64,000 bases of DNA from Amylostereum areolatum (Eukaryota; Basidiomycota; Agaricomycetes; Russulales; Stereaceae): NCBI GenBank assembly GCA_012932865.1, contig SAXG01000007.1, positions 1,054,001 through 1,118,000 on the forward strand, written 5' to 3'. Of this stretch, positions 33,653-44,455 are shown piece after piece; within the stretch, counting starts at the first letter, position 1; the number at the start of each line of letters is the position of its first letter. A program made the position numbers and the translations under genes. The notes under the pieces were generated by a model. The model was not told the origin of the DNA, did not search any database, and saw only the letters and a program-made list of their open reading frames with translations.

Positions 33653-35077
33653 CTAGTAGTAAGCTGGTGTCACCTTGAAAGCGGAATGTGTCGTTCTTCC
33701 CCCGGAGTACAACTGTGCTGCAAACGCCGAAGTTGCGGTTGGAATGACAATGCGGCCTTGAGAACGGAGGGCATCACAAATGGCGTTGACCATATATGTC
33801 TTGCCTCGGCCAGCTTTCCTGTCAATGAAAAGCGTCAAGGGTTCGTTGTTATCCACAGCGGCTATAATGCGCTCGAATATTACACGCTGTTCTTGGGACA
33901 TACGTGTATAAGCCGCCTGTGATCGCTGAAGAAGCTGTGGCCGATTGCCGTTCCAGCGTTGGAGCTCGTGCTCAACCTCGCCGGCGAATTCAACTGGCTG
34001 AGGAAGGCCGAACTGCTCGAGAGTGTCACCATATTCATCAAGAAGGTGTGCAAGATCTTGTAATGTCTTGTCAACAGCTAGAACATCGTTGCGGTGTGTT
34101 GCGAGGAAATGGTCATAGGAAAGGGGATCTACGAAAGCATTCCAGAAGTCGAGTGGAAGCGGGATGCAATCATTGACCAAAAGATGGACAAATAAGACGT
34201 GGAGTTGATATGGTGTGTGAAGGGCGGCAATCACCTCGTCCATGGCAAACTCGGCCTCATTTTCGTGTGCAAAGAGCCCCATAACAGCGGCAGCATCCTG
34301 GTAAGATTCATGAATAGTGCCCTGGTATGTTAGCGCATCTTGGAAGGAACGCGCAGGTCGAACCCCAAGGATTGCCCGGAGATAGAACTCCTCGCATCTG
34401 ACGGGATGGACAGGCACGATACGTGATAGGTGTGTATGCGTTGATGCTCTTCGAACAGCGAGCATCCGGGTCTAGTTGAATATATCAGTACTCTTGCACT
34501 GAAACTCACAACAAATGGAAACAAACCTCGTTAACGGGGGGAGCTTGTTCGACGTACACACCATCACGACCAACAGCTTCGTCGTCGTACTTGGTAAGTC
34601 GGAAGAAGTGATAATAATCGCAATAGAGCAAGTCGTCGAAGCGACGGACTGTCCCGGAGTGGTCAAGGAAGGTGCCGAGTGGTCGAAGAAAATATCGATC
34701 GAGCTGAGATAGTGTACTGCCGGTGCCGTTCCTGCGGAGATACTGGTGGTAGGTGTGCTGATTTGGTAGGTGAATGGGTAGAGGAGACACTGCTGGATCT
34801 TTGTGGGTGATGTGGAAGCCGAAAATCCGCCACGCAGCTTCACCTGCAGACAGATATCGGCCGTTCCAGAAGTCCTCGATTTCGTCGATATGCTCATCAG
34901 CAGCAACTTGAAATCGAGTGCGATCGGGGCCTTTGTGGATGTACTTGAAGAGATGCTGGAATATATGGGATGTGTTGGCACTTTCGAAGTTGATGTGGCA
35001 TTGAAATCGGCGGAGGAGAGGTAGACAGTGCGCGACAACCCATTCATCGCCAGGCTGTCGGCGGCGGTAGTGCACGC
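33653..35077 (-). pseudogene. Helitron Rep/helicase, middle part, cut by Gypsy element A
   Basis: From 35077 the frame continues the Rep domain broken at 49700: GDEWVVAHCLPLLRRFQCHI, then HLFKYIHKG. A GTTTGT/CTAG intron near 34530-34470 leads to the helicase part with RMSQEQRVIFERII and Walker A IDRKAGRGKTYMVNA at about 33800, ending at a GTGACA donor near 33675. In other Helitron Reps the HLFKY site reads YLFKY, the two-tyrosine Y-x-x-x-Y catalytic pair. Here the first Tyr codon is His (CAT at 34955-34953), so this copy keeps only one. Joining across the insertion with one copy of CACGC restores the frame. Confidence 0.85.
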
Positions 35078-35497
35078 TGTCAGAAACGCAGTTTATGAGA
35101 CCGATGAACCGCCTAAGTCGCGACGATGGGTGGAGCGAGAAGGAAATAGATTCGAGAGTGCCGGGGTCTAGGGTAGTGCAACGTGCGCTACAGTACCGTA
35201 TGACGAGATGGACAGTCTAGGGAAAAGGGAAGAGAAACACTGTCCTTATATACAAGTGGGAACGATGGTGCGATGCGATGCGATAGTGGTGCGAGCGGGG
35301 GGAACAATAGGAAAGGAGTCATGGGGCGGAGGATGAAGGTCCGGAGCAGTGATGTCATAGATAAGGATGCGGAACCCCGCTTGGAAGTCTGGGCAATGAC
35401 GTCATTGAAGCATGTGATGCACGGGAAAGTCATGTGCCGTGACACGTCGCGTGTACGAGGTCTGCAAACGAAGAGAGAAATGGAGCGATCCGTGACA
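35078..35497 (-). mobile_element. 3' LTR of Gypsy element A
   Basis: It is 420 bp, from TGTCAGAAACG to CCGTGACA in plus coordinates, with three differences from 49280-49699. CACGC precedes it at 35073-35077. On the minus strand a polypurine tract (AAAGGGGGGGGTAA) abuts it at 35498. Confidence 0.95.
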
Positions 35498-36927
35498 TTA
35501 CCCCCCCCTTTAAGACGCGCTTTCGCCTGGAGCGCGATGTCATCTGCAAGGGTAGATGCAAGAAAATCGTCAAAGGAGATGCCGAGGGAACGCACAGGGC
35601 GGGGCGCGTTTGGATGGTGTTTGTGGAAGGCGTCGATCATGTCGGTGACCTTTGAGAGCGAGGAGCGAGGGAGCCAGGTGTTCTCGGAGTCAGGATAGCC
35701 TGCCCACTTGACGAGGTATTGTATGCCTTTCTTGTTGCGGGTCGGCTTCGAGTCGATGATGTCTTCAACGTCATATTCTTCTTTGTCATCAACGAGGTCA
35801 GGCGGCGGTTGTTCATAGTTTGGACCATGTGCCGTTGTCTCCTTGTACGCGGTGAGCAGCGAAGCATGGAAGACTGGGTGGATTCTCCACGTCTTCGGCA
35901 GCTTCAGGCGGTAGTTCACTGGGCTAATGATGTCAACGATCTCAAAGGGTCCAAATCGTTTGGCAGCAAGCTTAGCTTTCGGCCTCGTCGTCTTCAGGTT
36001 TTTGCCTTCGAGCCAGACCTTGTCTCCAATGGCGAACAGTGTTGATTTGCTGATCGTGTCACCATTGTAGTGCTTCATTAAGTCCGATGCGAGGGCAAGG
36101 CTGGCTTTGATCTCTTGTCGGACTTCTTCAAGTTGACGGAGGTGTTCTTCAACTGCAGGGACCTTTGAGGACGGGTTTACGGATGGGTACATCTTGGGGA
36201 GGAAGCCGTAGAGGACTTCAAAGGGAGCCTTTCCAGTAGCTGCATGGGTGCGAGAGTTGTGAGAAAACTCGAAGAAGGGCAACCACTTCACCCAGTCGTC
36301 TTGACGGTAGTTGCAGAATACTCGCAGAAACTGCTCGAGGTTCTGGTTCTCGCGTTCGGTTTGGCCGTCTGTCTGTGGGTGATACGCTGTGCTGAGGGCG
36401 GACTTGATCCCGAGCTTCTCGTTGAGTGTACGCATCACCTGTCCAGCAAATTGGGGTCCACGATCCGAGATGATCTTGTCTGCTAAGCCGTAGTGTCGGT
36501 ATACCTTATCGAAGAGAATGTCGGCCGTGCCATCGCTGGTGATCTTCGTTGTACATGGGGTGGTAACCACCATCTTGGTGAGGCGATCAACCACGACATT
36601 GACGGCGTTATAGCCTTCGCAGTCAGGGAGTTCGACGATGAAGTCGGTGGAGATGACGCCAAATGGTCGATCGGGTACTTCGTTTGGGATCATGTCGACG
36701 TGGGGTCGGCTGCTCTGTGTCTTCGTCGACTGGCAGGTTGCGCATCCTGCTACAAAGTCGCGGACAAAGACAGACATGCCAGGCCACCAATATTCACGAC
36801 TCACAAGCTCGTAAGTCTTGAAGCGACCGGGGTGTCCAGCCAGGGGCAATTCATGGTACATTTTGACAATGTCGCGTCGCAACTCGTCATCTGCAGGGAC
36901 ATATACCTTTCCTCTAAACAGGACCAG
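35188..36927 (-). pseudogene. Pol of element A, 3' half: integrase and chromodomain
   Basis: The part after the B insertion begins with LFRGKVYVPADDELRRDI. The zinc-binding HHCC region (H-x3-H, then CATCQSTK) and the integrase core follow, with Asp in STDFIVELP, Asp in KIISDRGPQF and Glu in HPQTDGQTERENQNLEQF. Next come the C-terminal barrel (KRFGPFEIVDIISPVNYRLK) and a chromodomain (YLVKWAGYPDSENTWLPRSS). The frame runs on through the polypurine tract and about 100 codons of LTR before stopping at 35188. The catalytic triad is intact. Together with the 44456-47060 part it makes one pol. Confidence 0.9.
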
Positions 36928-37384
36928 TGTCAGCAACAACTAGTGCGACAGCACCAAGTTACGACAAAGCTGACAGAGGAAGAGGACGACAGAGGGGAGC
37001 CGATCAGACACGGCGACAGACGAGGGAAAGCAAGCAAAGTCGGTAGAATTGACTAGCTCGAGATAAGGAATATGTACAGCGAGAGCGAGCCTTATATACA
37101 CAAGAGGAGAGAGACTTAGGTAAGCAACCAATACACGGCGATCAGTAAGCAGACCAAGTATAAGTAAGCAGTCGTATGTAAAAGAGCACAGCATGAGTCA
37201 GTATCGTACAGCATGAGTCCAGAGAAAGGAGTCAGACCCGGACCAAGATGAGTCACGTGGGTCCGGGCGGAATATAGATGAGCCGGGTCCGGGCCAAGGT
37301 GGAGCCGGACCGGTGATAAGTCGATAAGTCCTAAAGCGTGTAACCGATGTAAAGTAAAAAGAAAATTATAGACCGTTCATGACA
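36928..37384 (-). mobile_element. 3' LTR of Gypsy element B
   Basis: 457 bp, TGTCAGCAAC to TTCATGACA in plus coordinates. Three substitutions and a one-base indel separate it from 43993-44450. ACCAG lies immediately before it. Confidence 0.95.
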
Positions 37385-40300
37385 TCACCCCTTCCTTAGA
37401 TTCGACGTCCTCGTCGTAATCAGATCCAGTTTCTTCCTCCGACAGGAGTTTCCAACGATTAAGGCGTGCAGGTTTCGGGGCACCCGGATGTTCACGGTGG
37501 AAGTCGTCAATGCGTTTCTTGGCATTCTGGAGATTGGTGAGAGGCTCCCAAGTATTGTCATTGTCTGGGTAGCCTTTCCATTTGACGAGGTACTTGAAGC
37601 CGCGACCAACCTTCTTGGAGTCTACAATCTTTTCGACCTCATAGACTTCCTCTCCTTGGACTAACTCTGGCGGTGGAGGTGTAGGTGCTTTCTGATTGTC
37701 AAAGGCGGGACCGTTGTGTGGAGATAGGAGGGACTCGTTGAAGACCGGATGTTTTCGTGACCAGGATGTAGGGAGGCGAAGCTTGTAAGCCGATGCTCCG
37801 ACTTTCTCCAGGATTTCGAAAGGACCAAAGCGCTTGTCATCTAGCTTTTGCATAGGACGTGCCGTTTTGATTACGGTATGGCCATCTCTGGTCTTGGCTT
37901 CCAGCCAGACGAAGTCGCCAATTTTGTAATCTATTGGTTCGTCCTTCTTGCGATCGTAAAAGCGTTTTTGATCGTCCTGTGCTGCCTTTAGCGCAGAGCG
38001 GGCTTCCTCATAGATGTCTCGCATGCGTTGTGCAAACTCGTTCGCCGATGGGTTGTCTGTTTCACGTCGAGGGTTTGTCCCCAGGTAGAGTTCCCGACCA
38101 TAGTTGGCAAAGTTGGGAGACATCCCAATCGAACTATGGACCATGTTGTTGAGCGCAGTCATGGCAAGTGGGAGGTAACGTGTCCAATTGTCCTGTCGTT
38201 GATTGACAAAGATGCGGAGGTAGTTTTCCATGGTCATGTTGGAGCGTTCGGTCTGTCCGTCCGTCTGAGGGTGATACGCCGTGGACGGGTTCCCTTCAAT
38301 GCCTAACAGTTGGAACAATGCCATGGTGAATTTGGAGACAAATACGCTGCCACGGTCGCTGACGATCTTTCTAGGAATTCCATGATGGGGGACCACCTCG
38401 CGTAGGTACTCGAAGGCGAGTTCGTCCTCCGTTAGGTCTTTGGTCGTGGCCCAGAATACAACCTGCTTGGTACCCATGCAGTTCACATTGCAGATGGCGT
38501 CTTTTCCATCCGAGACTGGGAGCGGCATGACAAAGTCGATGGATACATGCTCCCAAGGCGCTTGTGGCGGGTCGTGTGGGTGGAGTGGAGCGGCAATACG
38601 ATCATGTCTAATCTTGGTACGTTGGCAGGTCTCACATCCTTCAACATATTTCCGGACATCGTCTCTAATGGCAGGCCACCAGTAGTTGCGCGTGATGAGC
38701 TCATGGGTCTTGTATCGTCCTGGATGACCGACAAGCGGGCCGTCATGATGAGCTTGGATGATGTCTGCACGGAGTCCTTTGTCTCTTGGGACATAGAGTC
38801 TGTGTTGCCAGGTGATCGTTCCATCTGCGTGTTCCAGCCATCCCTTCACTTTGAGTGCTAAGGCGCGTTCTACTGCATGGTCTCGGAGTAAGGTAGCCTC
38901 CTGAATCCGCTCAATGAAGACATTGTCAGGTCCATTGGTTATAATTCCTGCATGGTTGAGGGCGCGAAAGAGTTCTGGTTTCAGGAGGACAATGTTTTCA
39001 TTGTCTTTCTCCCCCTTCTCAAGGCCCGCTAGTCGGGAAATAGCATCGGGTTTACCCATTGTTTTGCCAGGCTTGTGGAGTAGCGTACAATGATACTCTT
39101 GTAGCTCTGTTAACCATCGTGCTTGTCTCCGATTTAGCTTCTGCGCCTTGCGGAAGTACGTGAGATTGCGATGATCCGACCAGATTTCAAACTCCTGTCG
39201 TGCCCCCATGAGGTATTGTCTCCATTCCTCTAGCGCCGTCATGATAGCCAGTAATTCCTTGTCATAAATCTCATAGTTCCTCTCAGCTTCGCTGAGGGAC
39301 TTTGAGAGGAAGGCGACCGGGTGCCATTTGCCATTGTCCTGTTGTTGCGAAAGTACCGCACCCGTGGCATAGTCAGAGGAGTCCGCCTCGACACGGAACT
39401 GCCCATCGTCTGTAGGGATTGCTAGAACTGGCTGCGATGTTATACGTCGCTTGAGTTCCTCAAAAGCCTCCTGCTGTGGGGTGTCCCAGACCCATTCCGT
39501 CTTCCCAGTGAGTTTAGTCATTGGGTGAGCAATGCCGCTGAAGTCCTTGATAAAGCGACGGTAGAAGTTGCAAAAGCCCAAAAACGATTGAAGTTGTTTC
39601 TTCGTTTTGGGGGCTGGCCAATTGGTGATTGCCGCGACCTTTGCTGGATCCATGCGAACCCTTCCTCCGCCTACAATCATGCCCAGGTATTCGATTTCTG
39701 CCTTCTCAAACTCGCACTTTTCTGGCTTCAGATAGAGTTTGTTTTCTCGCAGGATCCGAAGGACCTCCTTGACTATCCGACGATGTTCTCCTAGCGTATG
39801 TGTGAAGATGAGGATGTCGTCCAAATAGACGACCACGACTCCTTGATGGATCAAGTCTTTGAACAGGTCATTCATCATGGCTTGGAACGTAGACGGGGAG
39901 TTGGTGAGTCCAAAGAACATGACCGTAGGCTCGTAGAGACCTTTGTTCGTGCGGAATGCAGCTTTCCACTCGTCCCCTTCTTTAATCCGAACATTGTTGT
40001 ACCCCCATCGGACATCGAGCTTGGTAAAGTGCCGTGCTCCTTTAAGTTTGTCAACCAACTCTTGGATGAGCGGGAGCGGGTAACGGTTCTTTATTGTCAT
40101 CTCATTGAGCTTTCGATAGTCCTGCACAGGACGTAGCGAGCCATCTTTTTTCTTGATGAAGAAGAATGGGGAGGCCATGGGTGATTTGGACGGTTGGATC
40201 CGGCCAGATCTCAGGTTCTCTTCCAAAAAGGCATCCAGTTGCTTCTGCTCGTCCAATGTGAGGGGGTAAACTTTGCAATCGACCGGTTTGAAGTTAGGAG

Positions 40301-40560
40301 TGAGCTCAATGGCGTGGTCCCATGGGCGTCGCTCAGGGAGCTTGTCGAAGTCGTCTTTGTCAAAGATGTCCTTGAATTCGTGGTACGCCGTTGGGACTCG
40401 CTCAGAGAAGGTCTGTTCCTTTTTCTTAGCGTGCTCTTCGATTGCAATGTCCGATGCATGGGTCCGGATGTGGTATGTCGCTTTGTAGCCATCCCAGTCG
40501 AAGGCAAACAGCTGCTCAGTCCTTTTCCATGTGGACTGGCTCTTCCTCCTCCTCTTCATC
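37377..40560 (-). CDS. Pol of element B: RT, RNase H, integrase, chromodomain
   Basis: The RT has FTKLDVRWGYNNVRIKEGDE, the active-site VVYLDDILIF and the CNFYRRFIKDFSGIA thumb. RNase H has RVEADSSDYATGAVLSQQ, EIYDKELLAIMTALEEW and SDHRNLTYF. Integrase has the zinc finger (H-x-G-x-x-GHPGRYKTH, C-x2-C in GCETCQRTK) and catalytic residues in HVSIDFVMPLP, IVSDRGSVFV and QTDGQTERSNMTMENYL. A barrel and chromodomain (YLVKWKGYPDNDNTWEPLTN) follow. The core stretch between the first two integrase Asp residues (ICNVNCMGTKQVVFW) is unusual compared with element A. The stop codon TGA is formed by the first bases of the LTR. The real N-terminus is joined to the protease by a one-base shift near 40520. 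Confidence 0.92.
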
Positions 40561-41130
40561 ATCATCGATATTGAGGAGGGGAGGGGGACGAGAGCAGCTG
40601 ATAGGGCATCGGTCGAATTCAATTGACCCGGATTTCCAGTCGATGTGAGGGTTGTGCTTCTTTAGCCACTCATGTCCAATGAAAAGGTCCGTATCTCCTA
40701 GATTGGAGACCGCCAGGTCAATGTTTTCTTCATGGTCTTGAATATTTAGGCGAAGTGTGACATATTCCGTGATGGGACCTCCTGTGTTGAGAGTGCCGTC
40801 TGCATTTCGTACTGGGATTGGGCGAGCAGTCCGTCGCGTGGGGATGTGATTTTCCTGCACAAACTTCGTGTTGATACACGAGCCAGTGCAACCACTGTCC
40901 AGGAGTGCGAGAGCTTTGACAATGCGCTTGGAATCTACCACCAGTTGTGTGGGAATGACCGTTTGTTCCTTGGCGCTGGAGGAGCGTATGAACTGCATAG
41001 GAGTGGCGAGCTCTAGTAGAGCTTGACATGCTAACTCGTCTCCCATGCCAGTTATTTCCTTGATGGCTTCATAAGTAGCCTCAGTCACGGCGTCGGTGGT
41101 GTGTCCAGATGCGAAGGATTGCAATCGCAC
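40516..41130 (-). CDS. Protease domain of element B
   Basis: A retropepsin-like domain with the catalytic LALLDSGCTGSCINTKFV (D-S-G), then PIPVRNADGTLNTGGPITE, DLAVSNLGDTDLFIGHEWL and NPHIDWKSGSIEF. It ends in an acidic run DDDEEEEEEPVHMEKD and stops at 40516. The RT frame is +1 to it; one extra base in the AAAGG near 40523 explains the break, since the next frame continues with TEQLFAFDWDGY. Confidence 0.85.
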   Translation of the reverse strand: MRLQSFASGHTTDAVTEATYEAIKEITGMGDELACQALLELATPMQFIRSSSAKEQTVIPTQLVVDSKRIVKALALLDSGCTGSCINTKFVQENHIPTRRTARPIPVRNADGTLNTGGPITEYVTLRLNIQDHEENIDLAVSNLGDTDLFIGHEWLKKHNPHIDWKSGSIEFDRCPISCSRPPPLLNIDDDEEEEEEPVHMEKD

Positions 41131-41551
41131 TTTCGGGTTTGTCTTCCCTTAAGCGACGAAGTGTCCATTGAGCCGTTCCAGGTGTCATATAACATGATTT
41201 GGGCGCCGTGCCCCTTCCATCGCACGGCGTTGTCCCTGACTTCACAGGGTCCATATCCAAAACCAAGTCCGTATCCAAAGCCAGTATCCAAAACTGAAGC
41301 CGAAACCGAAGCCATATCCAAAGCCGAAGGCTCACAAATCGAAGCCTGAGTATCTAAAATAACAACGGGACGCGTGCCCGTACCGATAGAGTCCGTAAGA
41401 GAAGTCATAATGGGGATATCCCCTGTAGTAGTACAGTCCGAATCAACAATGTGCATATGTAAACGAGAACCAGGCCACCGAGGTGCCACAAAACCAGATG
41501 AGCGAGAGACAGAAACTTGGGCTTCAGATGCCGTGTACATCGTCAGCCCCC

Positions 41552-42686
41552 TCAAAAACCCTCCTTCTTCTCCTCCACCTTCGGCTGAGCTTGAAGCGCG
41601 TCCATCACGCTTTTCCGATCTTCGGCCGACAGGCTCCTAGCCCAGGCGGTGGGCGTCTCGAACGTCTGTGCTCGAGCCTCCCGCTTTGGTGGTTCCGTGT
41701 ACCGGTCCCTCCCCCACATGTCTCGGATGTTCTTCACGTCCACCCTGCAGTCCCGCACCTGGTGGCCATTCTGTCCGCAGCGGAAGCATCGCCCCTTGAT
41801 GTCGACACGGTTGACGTCCATCGGCTGACCTTTGCCACCGTGCACCGTGCCAGGTTCCATCGCGGCGCCATGGGACCTGCCCCCCTTGTTGCCCATTGGA
41901 CGATCCTTGTCCTTTGGGTTTTTGGTTCTGCACGGGTCCACTGCGCTGGGTCTTAAGGTCCTCCCGCTCCTGTCGCAGACCGTCGATCAGGATGATGCGC
42001 TCTTTGAGGTCCTCATATTTCTGAGGAACGTGACCGCTGTCGTAGATGGAGTCGATGGTCCGATAGTAGACGTTGTGTTTGAGCAGCTGCATGAGGTGGA
42101 TAGGGTCCTGCGCCGTGGAGTATCCTGCCTTCCTTGCGAGTTGCTCGAACTTGGCGAAGTATTCATGGGCAGTGGTACCCTTCGTCTGTTTGAACCCGTC
42201 CAGTTCGACTGCGGCACGGTGCTGCTCATTGACGTCGGTGAAGGCCCCTTTGAGTGCTTTGTGGAAGTCCACCCAGGCGACCATGGCTCCATTGGCCAAG
42301 TGTGCATCCTCATACTCGGCCTTCCAGGTGCGTGCTGCCTCCCCCGTCATGTAGGTGAGAATGAAGAGGACTTTGTCCTTGTCCGTCACGAGGTCATCCT
42401 CAGCGGCTCGCATGTATTCCTCGCACGACCGCATCCAGTCATTGAAGTCCTCTCGTTTCCCAGAGAAGCCTTCAGGAGTTTTCGCGTGGACTTTCTTTCG
42501 GGGGGGTCTGGCGGCGGCGGCGGCTGGGGCACTAACAGTGACCGCAGGGGGGTTGACGGTGATGGGGGGGGCCGTGACATTGACGGTGGGGGGTGGCAGG
42601 TTGAGGGCAGCAACAAGCACGGCAGGGATGGCAACCCATTGGCCATTTACTTCCATGAGCCAGGCATCGTCGGTGCCGTTATTCAT
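41552..42686 (-). pseudogene. Gag of element B, frameshifted before the zinc knuckle
   Basis: From the ATG at 42686 a capsid-type region reads KTPEGFSGKREDFNDWMRSC, LTYMTGEAARTWKAEY, FTDVNEQHRAAVELDGFKQ and YFAKFEQLARKAGY. After a run of six G near 41885 the coding sense moves one base to the frame that carries the CCHC knuckle CFRCGQNGHQVRDCR and ends VEEKKEGF at 41552. One extra G in the run would explain it; a programmed shift cannot be excluded. In the 42686 frame the sequence is also open for about 60 codons upstream with protein-like, Met-free content. Confidence 0.85.
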
Positions 42687-42689
42687 GTG

Positions 42690-43727
42690 TTGGATGGGAG
42701 AGCCAGTTTGGCCGATGACGATGTTCCATGTTCCACCGATTTCGGTGCAGTTGGCAAGTTCGGCAGGGGAGAGGGGGTTGGGGGTCGGTGCGGATCCACT
42801 GGGCAGCCATGATTGGTTCGTCGAGGTCGGAGAAGTCTTCGTCGGTGACAGGCGGTAGGGCGGAGGCGGCGATGAGGTTGAAGTCGGCTTTCAGTGAGGT
42901 CGTCTTGGCTTTCGTTGGCGAAGTACCAACTGATGCCACTTGTTTGGGTTGCTACGAAGGCGACTTCGACAGTGGTGTCTCCGAGTTGGACAAAGAAGTC
43001 GTTTCCTCTGTTCAGTGAAGCCTAGAGGGAGGGGATATATGTAGCAGTTTTCGTCCTCAACGTCGGTGTCGGAGTCAGAACTGGAGTCGGAGCCGTTGAG
43101 TCCGAACGAGGGAATTGTTTATAAGTGGGTGAGGTCGATGACCTCTGGCTGGGTGAGGTCGATGACCTCTGGCTCTGGTGTGGGGCTGGGGGTGTTGCCT
43201 GGTGTAAGGAGGCGGTGGGTGTGTCGAGTGTCCACTGGTATTTTCTCGTTGGGCGCGTAGAAGGATTTTGGGGGTTGCTCGAGTTTGTAGCGGTAGGTGA
43301 CGTATGGGCAGGAGTAGACGTAGAGGTTTCCGTTTCCTTGTTCGCTTATTTTGAGGCGATAGAAGTGGATGTCTATGATGGAGTCTTCAAGTTCTTCTAC
43401 GCCGAGGGCGACCTTCCAATTGTGCCAGGCCCAAGGGTCTTTAGATTCGTTGATGAGGGAGATGATAGTGTCGTGGCTGATGGGGATGAATTCTTGTACT
43501 TGCGAGCGCCAATCTTCCATGCACGAGCCCCCAGTCGAAATGGTTACTCTGTGCGGCAAGGGAAGATTTTGTCGAGGGAAGGTGGTTCTGTTATGAGATC
43601 GCAAGACGGTCTGCCTCAGTCTTCTCGACCTGTTGGCTGTCTCTTCGTCTAGGGGACACGAGCCCAAAGACTTCCTAAACCGCTTTCCTTTCGCCGCTTT
43701 TACTTGTTTCCTACACCAAAGGTGCAC
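42690..43727 (-). pseudogene. Pre-Gag module of element B with tandem VIDLT motifs, disrupted
   Basis: The first part (43727-43119) has basic patches, then MEDWRSQVQEFIPISHDTII, KDPWAWHNWKVALGVEELED and GNLYVYSCPYVTYRYKLEQ. It ends in the tandem EVIDLTQPEVIDLTHL (43128-43173), where VIDLT is a canonical SUMO-interaction pattern. A TAA at 43119-43121 then breaks it. The same frame continues with an acidic SDSSSDSDTDVEDEN stretch and, after two shifts, GNDFFVQLGDTTVEVAF and LANCTEIGGTWNIVIG, reaching Gag in frame. Similarity of the K-D-P-W region to element A suggests a shared module. No known domain recognised. Confidence 0.55.
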
Positions 43728-43992
43728 CTTCTACTGTCACCTCTGAGCTTTCAACTCCTGGTATTGGAGAGTCTCGAGTAGGTGTAACGTTTCGAGGAAA
43801 CGTCAAGCCGGCACCGGTATACGTGCGCACGACCACAATGTCAGGGTAACGAGTCGCGTACTCTGGGGGCAACGGTCTAGGGCAGGCACGGGGGAAGAAC
43901 AAGGTCAGTACCAGACGGGTACTACTACTACTACGCTACAGTACGTAGGGACGGTCGTAGGGTGGTGCAAGAGTAAACAGATCTCGAGCTTA

Positions 43993-44450
43993 TGTCAGCA
44001 ACGACTAGTGCGACAGCACCAAGTTACGACAAAGCTGACTAGAGGAAGAGGATGACAGAGGGGAGCCGATCAGACACGGCGACAGACGAGGGAAAGCAAG
44101 CAAAGTCGGTAGAATTGACTAGCTCGAGATAAGGAATATGTACAGCGAGAGCGAGCCTTATATACACAAGAGGAGAGAGACTTAGGTAAGCAACCAATAC
44201 ACGGCGATCAGTAAGCAGACCAAGTATAAGTAAGCAGTCGTATGTAAAAGAGCACAGCATGAGTCAGTATCGTACAGCATGAGTCCAGAGAAAGGAGTCA
44301 GACCCGGACCAAGATGAGTCACGTGGGTCCGGGCGGGATATAGATGAGCCGGGTCCGGGCCAAGGTGGAGCCGGACCGGTGATAAGTCGATAAGTCCTAA
44401 AGCGTGTAACCGATGTAAAGTAAAAAGAAAATTATAGACCGTTCATGACA
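43993..44450 (-). mobile_element. 5' LTR of Gypsy element B
   Basis: 458 bp; see the copy at 36928. ACCAG follows it directly at 44451-44455. A TATATA stretch lies near 44160. Confidence 0.95.
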
Positions 44451-44455
44451 ACCAG

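Larger units (their letters stand above)
36928..44450 (-). mobile_element. Ty3/Gypsy chromoviral element B, inserted into pol of element A
   Basis: It is 7.5 kb with matching LTRs and a 5-bp duplication ACCAG (36923-36927 and 44451-44455). Order on the minus strand: 5' LTR, pre-Gag remnant (43727-42690), Gag (42686-41552), protease (41130-40516), RT/RNase H/integrase/chromodomain (40560-37377), polypurine tract AAGGAAGGGGTGA, 3' LTR. It is structurally full-length but has frameshifts in Gag and between protease and RT, and a nonsense codon in pre-Gag. Being inside A, it is the youngest insertion of the nest. Confidence 0.95.

Noticed and set aside
41241..41345. Short tandem (TATCCAAA-type) repeat as a CRISPR-like array
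   Set aside because: It is a degenerate, unspaced coding repeat between Gag and protease of element B; CRISPR does not occur in fungi.
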